NCBI GenBank assembly: GCA_003218935.1
Contig: QHPA01000167.1
Coordinates: forward strand, 1 to 14,555
Reading direction: 5' to 3'
Length of the DNA stretch: 14,555 nt
Origin: Verrucomicrobiota bacterium
GTDB lineage: Bacteria; Verrucomicrobiota; Verrucomicrobiia; Limisphaerales; AV2
Shown here: in pieces, positions 1-7,598 of the stretch
Numbering within the stretch: the stretch's first letter is position 1
Layout: each line of letters starts with the position of its first letter
The notes under the pieces: generated by a model
What the model was told of the DNA's origin: nothing
Database searches by the model: none
The model's input: only the letters and a program-made list of their open reading frames with translations
Program-made: the position numbers and the translations under genes

Positions 1-70
1 ACAGCAGGGCAACAATTTCTGGATCCAGCTTCGTGAAGGTCTTCATGCGTCGAACACGCGACAAACCCAT
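1..70 (-). CDS. possible start of a small ORF, cut by the left edge
   Basis: Reading leftward from an ATG at 70, with a second in-frame ATG at 46, the frame stays open to the window edge. The second part reads MKTFTKLDPEIVALL, which has coding-like composition. I do not recognise the product. The frame is also open upstream of the ATG through the hairpin at 88-105, so it may be part of a dispersed repeat rather than a gene. With only 23 codons visible, confidence is low and no function is proposed. Confidence 0.25.
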   Translation of the reverse strand, partial: MGLSRVRRMKTFTKLDPEIVALL

Positions 71-87
71 AAAAACGGCAGCGCCCG

Positions 88-105
88 GCGGAGTCAAACC
101 TCCGC
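88..105. repeat. 6-bp stem hairpin between ORF start and methyltransferase remnant
   Basis: GCGGAG at 88-93 pairs exactly with CTCCGC at 100-105 around a 6-nt loop (TCAAAC). No T-run follows on either strand, so it is not a typical terminator. Recognisable methyltransferase sequence stops at this hairpin, which suggests it marks the end of a mobile or dispersed repeat. That is an inference, because only one copy is visible. Confidence 0.4.
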
Positions 106-217
106 GCAACTTCGACCGCGCGACTCAATTCGATTCCGACCGCCTTGCCCACTTTCCTTCCCACGACATCGAGAAAGCGGACGCGGCCGCACCCAAATTC
201 GACAACGGTTAATAATC
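106..217 (-). pseudogene. remnant of a class I SAM-dependent methyltransferase
   Basis: In the minus-strand frame that reads through 217 to 106, the translation contains VVEFGCGRVRFLDVV, then KAVGIELSRAVEVAR. This is the usual methyltransferase motif I (VLEfGCGxGxfL) followed by the beta-2 segment with its acidic residue. Only about 37 residues are recognisable. There is no ATG, GTG or TTG in this frame near the upstream side, where it overlaps the 3' end of the FkbM gene, and the similarity ends at the hairpin at 88-105. The second glycine of GxG is Val. I read it as a decayed fragment left when the FkbM gene and the left-edge sequence came to flank it. A frameshift in a longer gene continuing past the left edge cannot be excluded. 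Confidence 0.5.
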
Positions 218-1261
218 CAAACCGTCCGGGGACGTTGCCCTGAATAGTTTCTTGATACTTTTCAAGGTGGACAATCCCATCATTTTATTCCAGCCCGAAC
301 GCTGGCCGATCAGCCTGGATGCCTCTTTTACCAACTCATCGTTTTTATCAAGGAGCTTTTCATTGATAGCTTCTTCGATGAATACATATGCAAATTCAAA
401 ATTGCCATAAGTGAGATAAGTGGCGATGACGGCAGGAATTTTTTCAATACTCCATTTATTGGATCGTATCAGTTCAATGATCGAATAAGGTGAGCGGAAA
501 TATAAAGCGTCTCCGCTGAAAGTGATCCCATGTGCTTGGAGTCTCGTGTCCGGTACGACATAATGGTAGCAGGTCGGCGGGGAAATGCGGCAAAGTATAA
601 AACCTTTCGACTTGCAAAAGGAATCGACATCGCCAAAAAGAGGTAACCCTTCCGCCCACCGGTTATAAGATACTTCGGCTTCTATCCCAATACAGGTATC
701 CAGCAGATCGCCGGCTCCTTTTAAAATGGCCAGTTCAAATCCTTCAACATCCAGTTTGATGAAGTCGAATCTCGCCTGCACAACATCCTCCAGTTTCTGG
801 CAGGGGATATTTACCGTGTCCACTGTTTTGTAAAACTCCCTGAAATTAAGGTTGGAGAAAAACGTTTCATCATGTTTAAAGGCCGAAGAAGAATAGGGGA
901 AAGTGGCTACATGTATCGTGATATTGCTGTCATTATCTGATAATGCCGCGTTATAAATTTTTACACGCTCATCGTTCTTATAGATCTCCAGCAGCTCTTT
1001 GTACCCATCGGTGTCAGGTTCAAACAGGATGATGCGTAAATTGTTGCCCAGTTGGTTCCATCTCGGGTGGAAACCATCCCGTGCGCCCACATCAATAATC
1101 GTGACCTTTTTATCTTTAAGAAGTCCTGAAAAATCAGGCGTTTCATTGATGCCGGCCATCTTTGCCAGCCACAATGAAATGGTTCTGCCCGTTCTTTTAA
1201 TAAAGCCTCTTTTAGGAGCCAGTTCAGCTTTTGTTGGAATGCTTACCAGATTTGATCTCAT
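209..1261 (-). CDS. FkbM family methyltransferase
   Basis: A 350-residue protein with the FkbM-type class I methyltransferase fold. Motif I is DVGARDG (residues 57-63), the SAM ribose-binding acidic segment is LFEPD (79-83), and the family-typical DFIKLDVEGFELAILKGA lies at 166-183. FkbM enzymes O-methylate sugars or other hydroxyls, so a role in methylating the exported glycan is likely; the substrate is not visible. The C-terminal third (about 240-350) has no motif I recognise. The start is ATG at 1261, 49 bp after the upstream glycosyltransferase stop. The gene is clearly more AT-rich than its neighbours (row 361-420 has 19 G/C of 60) and uses AAA, TTA and ATA freely, which suggests recent acquisition. 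It is the last intact gene of the minus-strand operon. Confidence 0.85.
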   Translation of the reverse strand: MRSNLVSIPTKAELAPKRGFIKRTGRTISLWLAKMAGINETPDFSGLLKDKKVTIIDVGARDGFHPRWNQLGNNLRIILFEPDTDGYKELLEIYKNDERVKIYNAALSDNDSNITIHVATFPYSSSAFKHDETFFSNLNFREFYKTVDTVNIPCQKLEDVVQARFDFIKLDVEGFELAILKGAGDLLDTCIGIEAEVSYNRWAEGLPLFGDVDSFCKSKGFILCRISPPTCYHYVVPDTRLQAHGITFSGDALYFRSPYSIIELIRSNKWSIEKIPAVIATYLTYGNFEFAYVFIEEAINEKLLDKNDELVKEASRLIGQRSGWNKMMGLSTLKSIKKLFRATSPDGLDY

Positions 1262-1310
1262 CCTTTTAAGGCTTCTTTTGCCTGTCTCGATGATATGGCG
1301 GGTATTAACC

Positions 1311-2339
1311 TCATTGAATCAATTCACAGCGAATCCGCGGCTCGTATCCCGCGCGCAATGCTTCCATGACCACGCGGTTGCGATCGTTTGGCGGCCGCAC
1401 GGCCCCGGCAGTCGGCGCAAAATCCAGATCGACCATGCACACCTTCGAAAGGCAGATCGCCAGATGGGTCCAGTACGGTCCAAGGGTCCTGTCGGCGGCG
1501 GCCAATTCAATCTCGTGCACGCTGGTTTGTGAGGTGTGCTGCATGTACCACTCAAGGCGATTGGCGTAATCCTGTGTGGGAACCACAATATTATGAAAGT
1601 AGAAACCGTAATAGCGGTTCTCGAAGATGCCGAATTCATAATCACCGATCTTTTCTTTCCAGAGCAGCGTGAGCGGCGGGTCCATTCCGAAGGAATAATC
1701 TATTCGGTGACGACTGTTCCGCTGTCGGCACATGACAATATCCACCGCGCGTTCGGCCTCGTTGACTTTCACGCTCACGGGCAATTCAATGGACACCACA
1801 TTGAGAACACCATCATATTTCTCCAACAGCGCGCACGCGGCTTCGAAAAACTCTGCCCGCATCCCCAACGTTACCGCGTCGTCAAGCTGAATGTAGGTAT
1901 AGCGTTGCCGGCTGGCTCGGAGCATTTGCAGGCAGGCGGCAGGAAGAGGCAGCGGACCCGCTTCATAAATAAGCGGCAGGCCGAGTTGCGCGAACAGCGG
2001 TTTGATCTCGGACAGGTAGGATGGGTCCGAAGCGTCAATCACCCGGACGGGCACCGTAGTGTCGTGCAAGGCCCCTTTCAACGTCTGAAGCGTCTCCGTC
2101 AGCATCGCGATCCGCTGGGGTTGGGTGATCTTGTAGGAAATGATGACCCCGAGGTAATCGGAAACACTGGACCCGGAAATCGAGGCAATTTCCCCGCCAT
2201 TTCTCCTCTGCTGCAGGCTCCGGGTGGCGCGGCGGATTCTGCGCCGGCTGCCCACCTGCCGCAGGGCCTGGCAACAACGCCGCAGCGCACGATCCGGATG
2301 AATCAACGCCCGGCCAAGCTTTTTGATAACGGCGACCAT
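1311..2339 (-). CDS. divergent GT-A-like glycosyltransferase
   Basis: A 342-residue protein. After a basic N-terminal segment of about 55 residues it shows a strand LGVIISYK (63-70), a helix with RIAMLTETLQTLK, the strand VPVRVIDAS (96-104) and YTYIQLDDAVT (147-157). The last fits the beta-strand plus DxD-like acidic pair of GT-A enzymes that bind nucleotide-sugar and metal. The C-terminal half is rich in Tyr/Trp and not recognised. It probably transfers a sugar, perhaps the GDP-linked one made by the neighbours, onto the growing polysaccharide at the cytoplasmic face. I chose ATG 2339, 17 bp after the aminotransferase stop. A longer open frame to 2621 would run deep into that gene and its extra N-terminus is low-complexity Arg-rich. 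No clear Shine-Dalgarno is seen. Confidence 0.6.
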   Translation of the reverse strand: MVAVIKKLGRALIHPDRALRRCCQALRQVGSRRRIRRATRSLQQRRNGGEIASISGSSVSDYLGVIISYKITQPQRIAMLTETLQTLKGALHDTTVPVRVIDASDPSYLSEIKPLFAQLGLPLIYEAGPLPLPAACLQMLRASRQRYTYIQLDDAVTLGMRAEFFEAACALLEKYDGVLNVVSIELPVSVKVNEAERAVDIVMCRQRNSRHRIDYSFGMDPPLTLLWKEKIGDYEFGIFENRYYGFYFHNIVVPTQDYANRLEWYMQHTSQTSVHEIELAAADRTLGPYWTHLAICLSKVCMVDLDFAPTAGAVRPPNDRNRVVMEALRAGYEPRIRCELIQ

Positions 2340-2355
2340 GGCGACCGCACAAACG

Positions 2356-3444
2356 CTACGCAGTCTTCGTGTAAAAGTTCCGGATCTCAGCGCACACGCG
2401 GCGCACATCCTCATCACTGAGAAAGCTGGATGAAGGCAGCCATAACCCGTGTCGAGCGGCGTACTCGCTTTCGGGGAAATTGCCGGGCCGCTGGTACGCC
2501 GGCTGGCTATGGAGGGCAGGATAGAATGGGCGGCTGCCGATCTCCGCGCGCCGCAGATGTTTCTTGAGCGCGTCCGGGTCCGGCACCAGGATGTCGATGA
2601 ACCAGGGAGAGGTCTGTTCAAGATTCGTTGGAATAAATTTCACCTCGGGCACCCCGGCAAGCTCGCGGCGATACAGGGAAAACATCTCTTTCTTCCGCGC
2701 CACTCGCCACGGCAGCTTCTTCATTTGCTCCAGGCCGATGACCGCCTGCAGATCGGTATATTTGAAATTGTAGCCAATGACTTCATGGAAATCGACGCCG
2801 GCTTCGCGACGTCCGAAATCCTTGATCTTCTGGATGCGATCAAACAATTCCGGGTCATCCGTCAACAGAGCCCCGCCCTGGCCGGTGGTGATGATCTTCG
2901 GAGCGCTGAACGAAAAGCTCCCCATCGCGCCGAAAGTGCCCAAATGCCTGCCTTGCCATCCAGAGCCCAACGATTGCGCGGCATCTTCAACCACAAACAG
3001 GCCGTGACGCCGGGCCAGGGCCAGTGCGGCATTCATGTCCGGCGCGCGGCCATTCAGGCTCACGAGCATAATCGCGCGGGTCGCCGAGGTGATTGCCTTT
3101 TCAGCTAATTCAAGGTCGAGGCAGAGCGTCTCCAGCTCAATATCCACAAAGACAGGCTTCGCCCCGGCCAGGACAATCGAATTTGCGGAAGCGATCATCG
3201 TGTAGTTCGGCACGATCACCTCGTCGCCCGGCCCGATCCCGAGTGCCTTTAAGGCGATGAATAAACTGACGGTGCCGTTGGCAACGACTGAGACGTGCTT
3301 GCTGCCAGTAAACTCGGCCAGGCGCCTCTCAAACTCCCGGGTTCGCTGAAACTCGGTCAACCACCCCCCCGCGTCGAGGTAGGCGGCAATCGCCTGCTTT
3401 TCCTCGGAGCCGAGCCACGGTTCCATCTGATTGATGAATTTCAT
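2356..3444 (-). CDS. DegT/DnrJ/EryC1 sugar aminotransferase, perosamine-synthase-like
   Basis: A 362-residue PLP-dependent aminotransferase, the usual length for the DegT/DnrJ/EryC1/StrS family. Visible landmarks are VANGTVSLFIALKALGIGPGDEV (53-75), where the cofactor phosphate is bound, the PLP-pairing Asp154 in VVEDAAQSLG, and Lys183 in SAPKIITTGQGGAL, the Schiff-base lysine. YNFKYTDLQAVIGLEQ (225-240) is the family's usual segment. Next to gmd, the most economical substrate is GDP-4-keto-6-deoxymannose, giving GDP-perosamine (Per/RfbE activity). That assignment comes from context; other 4-keto sugars are possible. The segment VSLNGRAPDM differs from the usual VHLYG-x-P/A-DM. ATG 3444 lies 40 bp after the upstream stop. 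Confidence 0.85.
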   Translation of the reverse strand: MKFINQMEPWLGSEEKQAIAAYLDAGGWLTEFQRTREFERRLAEFTGSKHVSVVANGTVSLFIALKALGIGPGDEVIVPNYTMIASANSIVLAGAKPVFVDIELETLCLDLELAEKAITSATRAIMLVSLNGRAPDMNAALALARRHGLFVVEDAAQSLGSGWQGRHLGTFGAMGSFSFSAPKIITTGQGGALLTDDPELFDRIQKIKDFGRREAGVDFHEVIGYNFKYTDLQAVIGLEQMKKLPWRVARKKEMFSLYRRELAGVPEVKFIPTNLEQTSPWFIDILVPDPDALKKHLRRAEIGSRPFYPALHSQPAYQRPGNFPESEYAARHGLWLPSSSFLSDEDVRRVCAEIRNFYTKTA

Positions 3445-3484
3445 GGTGACGGGCGGCGGCAGAACGGAGCGGGGACTGCGGTCA

Positions 3485-4432
3485 TCAAGTCGCTTGAGCG
3501 ACGAGTTGTTCGCGATACCAATCGACCGTCTTCCTCATGCCCTCTTCGATCGTGACGCGTGGTTGGAAGCCCATAAGCTGTTTCGCCTTTCCCGTGTCAA
3601 CGCAGCGGCGCGCATCTCCTCCGGATTTGCTTGCATCGAAAACGCATTTCCTCCGGAAACCCGCAGAACGCGTAATGAGGTTCACCAGCTCGCGGATACT
3701 GATCTCGGCGCCGGATCCGATGTTCACCGCTGTGCCGCCCGGAAGTTTTTCCGCGGCCAGAAGCAGTCCTTCCGCCACGTCTTCCACAAACAGAAAATCA
3801 CGAGTCGGCGAGCCGTCCCCCCACACAACGAGGTCCTCATCGCGAAAGCATTTCATGATCGTCGCGGGCACGACGTGGGAATGGACCGGATCGAGCGAAT
3901 CTCCCGGGCCGTAGGCATTCGCGGAATAGACAACTGCCATGGCGAACTGATGCTGGCGGTTGTACAGGTCCGCGACCAGAGCGAGATTCCGCTTCAGCCA
4001 GCCGACGCCGCGATGCGCATCGGTGGGCAGCCCGTCGAACAGGCTGGTTTCCTTCAGCGGCATGGGCGCCTGCGCCGCGTAGGCGAAAACGTTTCCGATC
4101 GCGACGAGCTTCTGGACGCCGGCTTGACGCGCTGCTTCCACCAGGTGTAAGTCCATCAAAGTGGAGTCGTAATATTGACTGGCGGGGTAGTTCCGGCTGA
4201 AGCTGATGCCTCCAGTGACAGCCGCCAAATGGATGACAACCTGACAACCTTCCACGGCTCGTTGGCAGTTGTCGAACCGGCGCAGGTCACATGAGCTGGA
4301 ACGCGGAACAATGACGTCCGCGGAAGGCACCGCCCGTTTTTTGACGAGGTTCTCGACCACGTAGGAACCAATGAATCCGCCACCGCCGGTGACGAGCACC
4401 TTTTTGCCGGACCAAAACCCCGCGCCAGTCAT
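3485..4432 (-). CDS. GDP-fucose-synthase-like extended SDR with altered active site
   Basis: A 315-residue extended short-chain dehydrogenase/epimerase. The NAD(P) site VLVTGGGGFIGSYV is at 12-25, and SANAYGPGDSLDPVHSHVVP (170-189) closely matches the GDP-L-fucose synthase/Fcl pattern. By eye alignment with Fcl, the catalytic Ser and Cys of the G-S-S-C segment are Asn114 and Phe116 (IGNVFAY), and the Tyr of YxxxK is Val143 (VGWLK, codon GTC). Lys147 and the Fcl-type His186 remain. A normal reductase/epimerase reaction is therefore doubtful even though the gene is intact. Start: ATG 4432 overlaps the gmd stop as ATGA, indicating translational coupling. An upstream extension to 4600 would only re-read gmd in another frame. 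It could be a regulatory partner of Gmd, an enzyme with changed chemistry, or a decaying gene. Confidence 0.8.
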   Translation of the reverse strand: MTGAGFWSGKKVLVTGGGGFIGSYVVENLVKKRAVPSADVIVPRSSSCDLRRFDNCQRAVEGCQVVIHLAAVTGGISFSRNYPASQYYDSTLMDLHLVEAARQAGVQKLVAIGNVFAYAAQAPMPLKETSLFDGLPTDAHRGVGWLKRNLALVADLYNRQHQFAMAVVYSANAYGPGDSLDPVHSHVVPATIMKCFRDEDLVVWGDGSPTRDFLFVEDVAEGLLLAAEKLPGGTAVNIGSGAEISIRELVNLITRSAGFRRKCVFDASKSGGDARRCVDTGKAKQLMGFQPRVTIEEGMRKTVDWYREQLVAQAT

Positions 4433-5514
4433 GACGCTTTCGCCATCGGAACGACGTTGGCCGGGTAGGCGCGCGTCCTGGAAGGCTTGCGCAGCTTCTG
4501 CGCCAGCACCCGCGCGCTTTCCATCGTCAGTCCTTTTGCCCGCAGGTCGGATTCGAGCATCATTTGACATAGTTCGCGGTAAGTGGTCTTCGGTTTCCAT
4601 CCAAGGATACGACGGGCCTTGGAAGCGTCTCCCAGCAACGCCGGAACCTCAGCAGGCCGCTTGTACCGATCCTCGCACATGACAAAATCGTTCCAATCCA
4701 GATCGACCAGAGAGAACGTATCCTTCAGAAAGTCGCGAATCGAGTGCGTGTCTTCAGTGGCGATGACGAAATCGTCAGGCTCGTGATGCTGGACGATGCG
4801 CCAGATCGCTTCCATATAGTCACCGGCAAATCCCCAGTCGCGTTTGGCGTCCAGGTTGCCCAAAGCAAGCGTCTGCATTTCGCCGGTCACAATGCTCGCG
4901 ATCCCGCGCGTGATCTTCCGCGTCACAAAGTTCAAACCGCGGCGTGGCGATTCATGGTTAAAGAGAATTCCGTTGCACGCAAACATGCCGTAGGCCACGC
5001 GGTGCACGCGGGTGAGATAAAACGCAGTCGTCTTTGAGACGCCATACGGACTTTGTGGAAGAAATGGCGTCGATTCGTTTTGCGGCGGAGGCGAAGCTCC
5101 GAACATTTCGCTCGAGGACGCCTGGTAATATCGCGTCTTGGCCCCCGTTCGTCTAAGCGTGTCCAGAATTCGATACGGGCCAAGGGCATTGATCTCCAGG
5201 GTGGACTCGCCCGTGATGAAGCTGATGCCGACGTGGCTCTGGGCGGCGAGGTTGTAAACCTCATCGGGTTGGCACTCTTCAATCGCATTCCGGACGCTGC
5301 TCACGTCGGTGAGGTCCGCGTACATCAGCTTGAACGGACATTGCGGGTCGCGTTCGTCGTAGGCCTTCAGAAGATGGTCCACCCGCTCCGTGTGCGGGTA
5401 ACTGGCTCGTCGCACTGTGCCGCGCACGGTGTATCCTTTGGAAAGAAGCAACTCAGCCAGATATGACCCGTCTTGTCCCGCGATCCCCGTGATCAGCGCT
5501 GTTTTTTTACTCAT
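4429..5514 (-). CDS. gmd: GDP-mannose 4,6-dehydratase
   Basis: A 361-residue cytosolic SDR enzyme converting GDP-D-mannose to GDP-4-keto-6-deoxy-D-mannose, the branch point for perosamine, rhamnose and fucose. It has the full signature: GIAGQDGSYLAE (10-21) for the dinucleotide, ADLTD (66-70), NLAAQSHVG (88-96), the catalytic segment QASSSEMFG (131-139) with Glu136, YGVSK (157-161) with Tyr157 and Lys161, and NHESPRRG (186-193). Length matches the family. ATG 5514 is chosen because MSKKTALITGIAGQDG is the family's normal beginning; no strong ribosome-binding site precedes it. The 3' end overlaps the next gene by 4 bp (ATGA). A 66-bp gap separates it from the upstream acetyltransferase gene. 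Confidence 0.95.
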   Translation of the reverse strand: MSKKTALITGIAGQDGSYLAELLLSKGYTVRGTVRRASYPHTERVDHLLKAYDERDPQCPFKLMYADLTDVSSVRNAIEECQPDEVYNLAAQSHVGISFITGESTLEINALGPYRILDTLRRTGAKTRYYQASSSEMFGASPPPQNESTPFLPQSPYGVSKTTAFYLTRVHRVAYGMFACNGILFNHESPRRGLNFVTRKITRGIASIVTGEMQTLALGNLDAKRDWGFAGDYMEAIWRIVQHHEPDDFVIATEDTHSIRDFLKDTFSLVDLDWNDFVMCEDRYKRPAEVPALLGDASKARRILGWKPKTTYRELCQMMLESDLRAKGLTMESARVLAQKLRKPSRTRAYPANVVPMAKAS

Positions 5515-5580
5515 ACCATCGGGCGGCAGGATGTTGAATCGCCTCAGGCTTTCGCCCCATTCGCCACGGCAGGAGCAAGT

Positions 5581-6849
5581 TCAGTACGTTTCATAAATGT
5601 AAGATGGCAGCTTGGGAAACAACGTGTCCAGCGCAAAGTGAATTGAGCGCGCCACGCGGAAATCCGGATGCGAGCGCAGGAGGTCCTCACTGCTCCGATA
5701 GCCGAAGGCCAGTTGGGTGAACATCCCCACCGTGGCGTCCACACCATCGGAGGCGCCGGCTTGTCCATCCGCACGCACCTTCAGCCTCCCTTGGTCAAAG
5801 CATATATGAAGAGTCGTTGCGTCGCGCAATCGCACCACGATGCTCCCGGTCCAATTGGCAAAGAGCGAAGCCGCCATTCGCGCTTCGAGCGCAGGGGCTA
5901 TCCGGTTCAGGAACTCCACCCAGTCAAGCACCTTGACCTGCCACGCGAATGGCGGGATTTCGTCGCCGCCCGCGTACTGTGCTGTCTGGTGCAAGGGATT
6001 GGTCCGTGGCAATTGCAGCAACAATGAATTGAAACCGCTCGCCGCCGCTGCTTCAAATGCCGCCTTCAGCGCTGTCCACCAACCGTCCCATGTTTGCGCC
6101 TGCGCTTCGCGCAAAACCATCGCGTTCAGCCTTGAACTGTGCCGCAGCCGAAAATACCCGACGATCCGCGCCCCCTGTTCCAGAACGTAGGTTTCAATGG
6201 CGTGTTCCGAATCGTTCGGTTGACCATCCTGATATGCCCATAGAGCAGCGGTACGACTCGAACTGACAAGCATGGATCGGGTTGCCTCGGTATAAAACGG
6301 AACCAGCGCGGGATAATCCGCAGGGACTGCGCGCCGAAACGATAATACGCGGCCGGGCTGGGGTATCCTCGATGATCCGCATCCAGCGAACTTTTCCAGT
6401 GAAATCCAGGTTCCGCCTTTCAGGGGAATGGCGTATTCATAACCAAACTTCTGATACAGCCCGGGCACTCCCTGAACGCACGACAATAAACACCGTTCGG
6501 CACGCTCCATTTGCGCAAGCCGCATTGCCTGCATCCGCATAAAGCCGCGGCCGCGAAAATTCGGGTCGGTCCCCACGAGTTCCATTTGTGAGACCGGAAT
6601 CGAAACGCCTCCCAAATTCCATTCCTGCAACAGCATGCAAAGTGAGGCGACAATCTGAGCTGTAGCTCGATCCTCCAACACCAGAAAATGCCGAATCGAT
6701 GTGCCAGGCCTGCCGCCTCTGAGCAAAGACCGCGTCCATACTCCCGCGGGAGGGCGGAAGACACGACCGTTGAAGGCGACCAAAGCATCCAGATCCTTTT
6801 CGGTGGCCGTCCGAACCTCGAACTGGGGATTGGCCGTCGCGCTCAGCAT
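5581..6849 (-). CDS. Eis-like GNAT N-acetyltransferase with SCP2-like C-terminal domain
   Basis: A 422-residue protein in the layout of Eis-type acetyltransferases: an N-terminal GNAT domain (about 10-150), a second GNAT-like domain (about 165-310, with GARIVGYFRLRH) and a C-terminal SCP2-like fold (about 320-415). The acetyl-CoA pyrophosphate loop is VGTDPNFRGRGFM (92-104), fitting the V-x3-5-R/Q-x-x-G-x-G/A signature, and the GNAT strand-helix is followed by GVPGLYQKFGYEY. The known family acetylates amines using acetyl-CoA. Here it is embedded in a polysaccharide locus and overlaps the upstream methyltransferase by 7 bp, so an amino-sugar or pathway intermediate is a plausible acceptor; this is an inference. 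No other acyltransferase is present in the locus. The domain boundaries are estimates. Confidence 0.75.
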   Translation of the reverse strand: MLSATANPQFEVRTATEKDLDALVAFNGRVFRPPAGVWTRSLLRGGRPGTSIRHFLVLEDRATAQIVASLCMLLQEWNLGGVSIPVSQMELVGTDPNFRGRGFMRMQAMRLAQMERAERCLLSCVQGVPGLYQKFGYEYAIPLKGGTWISLEKFAGCGSSRIPQPGRVLSFRRAVPADYPALVPFYTEATRSMLVSSSRTAALWAYQDGQPNDSEHAIETYVLEQGARIVGYFRLRHSSRLNAMVLREAQAQTWDGWWTALKAAFEAAAASGFNSLLLQLPRTNPLHQTAQYAGGDEIPPFAWQVKVLDWVEFLNRIAPALEARMAASLFANWTGSIVVRLRDATTLHICFDQGRLKVRADGQAGASDGVDATVGMFTQLAFGYRSSEDLLRSHPDFRVARSIHFALDTLFPKLPSYIYETY

Positions 6850-7598
6850 GGCCTCTTCGCTTTCATCGCCCGCACGTGGCAGCCGACATGAAGGATTTCC
6901 GACGACCCGCGGTCGTTCCGGTTCAGGCGCTCAAACATCTTCAACGCCATGCGCAAGGCAATGAGTTCCCCGATTCGCAGGCGCGTCGAGGTGTAGCGCG
7001 CGCTTACCTCAGGAACCCGTCGTAACTCCGAGGCCATGTACTCGAAGTAGTTTCCGTTCTCGTGCAGTTCGACAATCTCGAAGTGATGGGCGGCCAGGTG
7101 CGTTCGATAAAAATAGCGGCTGAAACCAGTGTAGAAATGGTACGGCGCAAAATGGGTGAGGCTGCAGAACGGCGCGGTGAGGATGAGCTGGCCTCCTGGC
7201 CTCAACAAGCGCGCGAATTCTTTAATCGCCAAAACAGGGTTCGGCAGATGTTCAAAGACCTCAATGCACATGATGGCGTCAAAGGACCCGTCCGGTTCCG
7301 GAATCGACGCAATGTCACTGACGATATCCAACCGGCTCTGGTCCCAGCTTCCGGTCGTCAACCCGCGACCGTCGCCTCTGCCGTCGTACTGTGCGAAATC
7401 CTGCGCCACATACTTGAGGTGGTTGCAGTACTTCTTGAACTGAAGCTCGCCGGCGCCTGCATCGAGGATGCGTTGGCCCGAGGGAATATTGCGCAGCGTT
7501 TGCGCGATCCATGCGGCGCGTGCTGGCACGTGGTTCGTGCCAACCGAGCCAACCCGCAGCAGCCTCTCCGTCACCTGTTTGACGCGGGGAAACTTCAC
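6843..7598 (-). CDS. class I SAM-dependent methyltransferase (Methyltransf_11-like)
   Basis: A 251-residue soluble methyltransferase. Motif I is RILDAGAGELQFKKY (43-57), the post-I acidic region follows in VAQDFAQYDGRGDG, motif II is SFDAIMCIEVFEHLPNP, and motif III is LLRPGGQLILTAPF. The His/Tyr/Phe-rich segment THFAPYHFYTGFSRYFY after it is common in polysaccharide-associated methyltransferases. The start codon is GTG at 7598, overlapping the ATPase stop as GTGA, so translation is probably coupled to the Wzt-like gene. The 3' end overlaps the acetyltransferase start by 7 bp. It likely methylates the exported glycan or its end residue; the acceptor is unknown. Confidence 0.85.
   Translation of the reverse strand: MKFPRVKQVTERLLRVGSVGTNHVPARAAWIAQTLRNIPSGQRILDAGAGELQFKKYCNHLKYVAQDFAQYDGRGDGRGLTTGSWDQSRLDIVSDIASIPEPDGSFDAIMCIEVFEHLPNPVLAIKEFARLLRPGGQLILTAPFCSLTHFAPYHFYTGFSRYFYRTHLAAHHFEIVELHENGNYFEYMASELRRVPEVSARYTSTRLRIGELIALRMALKMFERLNRNDRGSSEILHVGCHVRAMKAKRPC

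Noticed and set aside
1536..2420. A 294-codon plus-strand open frame
   Set aside because: It lies antisense to the glycosyltransferase gene in GC-rich DNA, with no motif and low-complexity Arg/Gln/His composition.
2340..2621. N-terminal extension of the glycosyltransferase frame to 2621
   Set aside because: It overlaps the aminotransferase C-terminus almost entirely and encodes Arg/Ser-rich sequence without family similarity; ATG 2339 fits operon spacing.
4433..4600. N-terminal extension of the SDR gene into gmd
   Set aside because: The Rossmann motif begins 11 residues after ATG 4432, and the ATGA overlap is a typical coupled start; the extension is gmd sequence in another frame.
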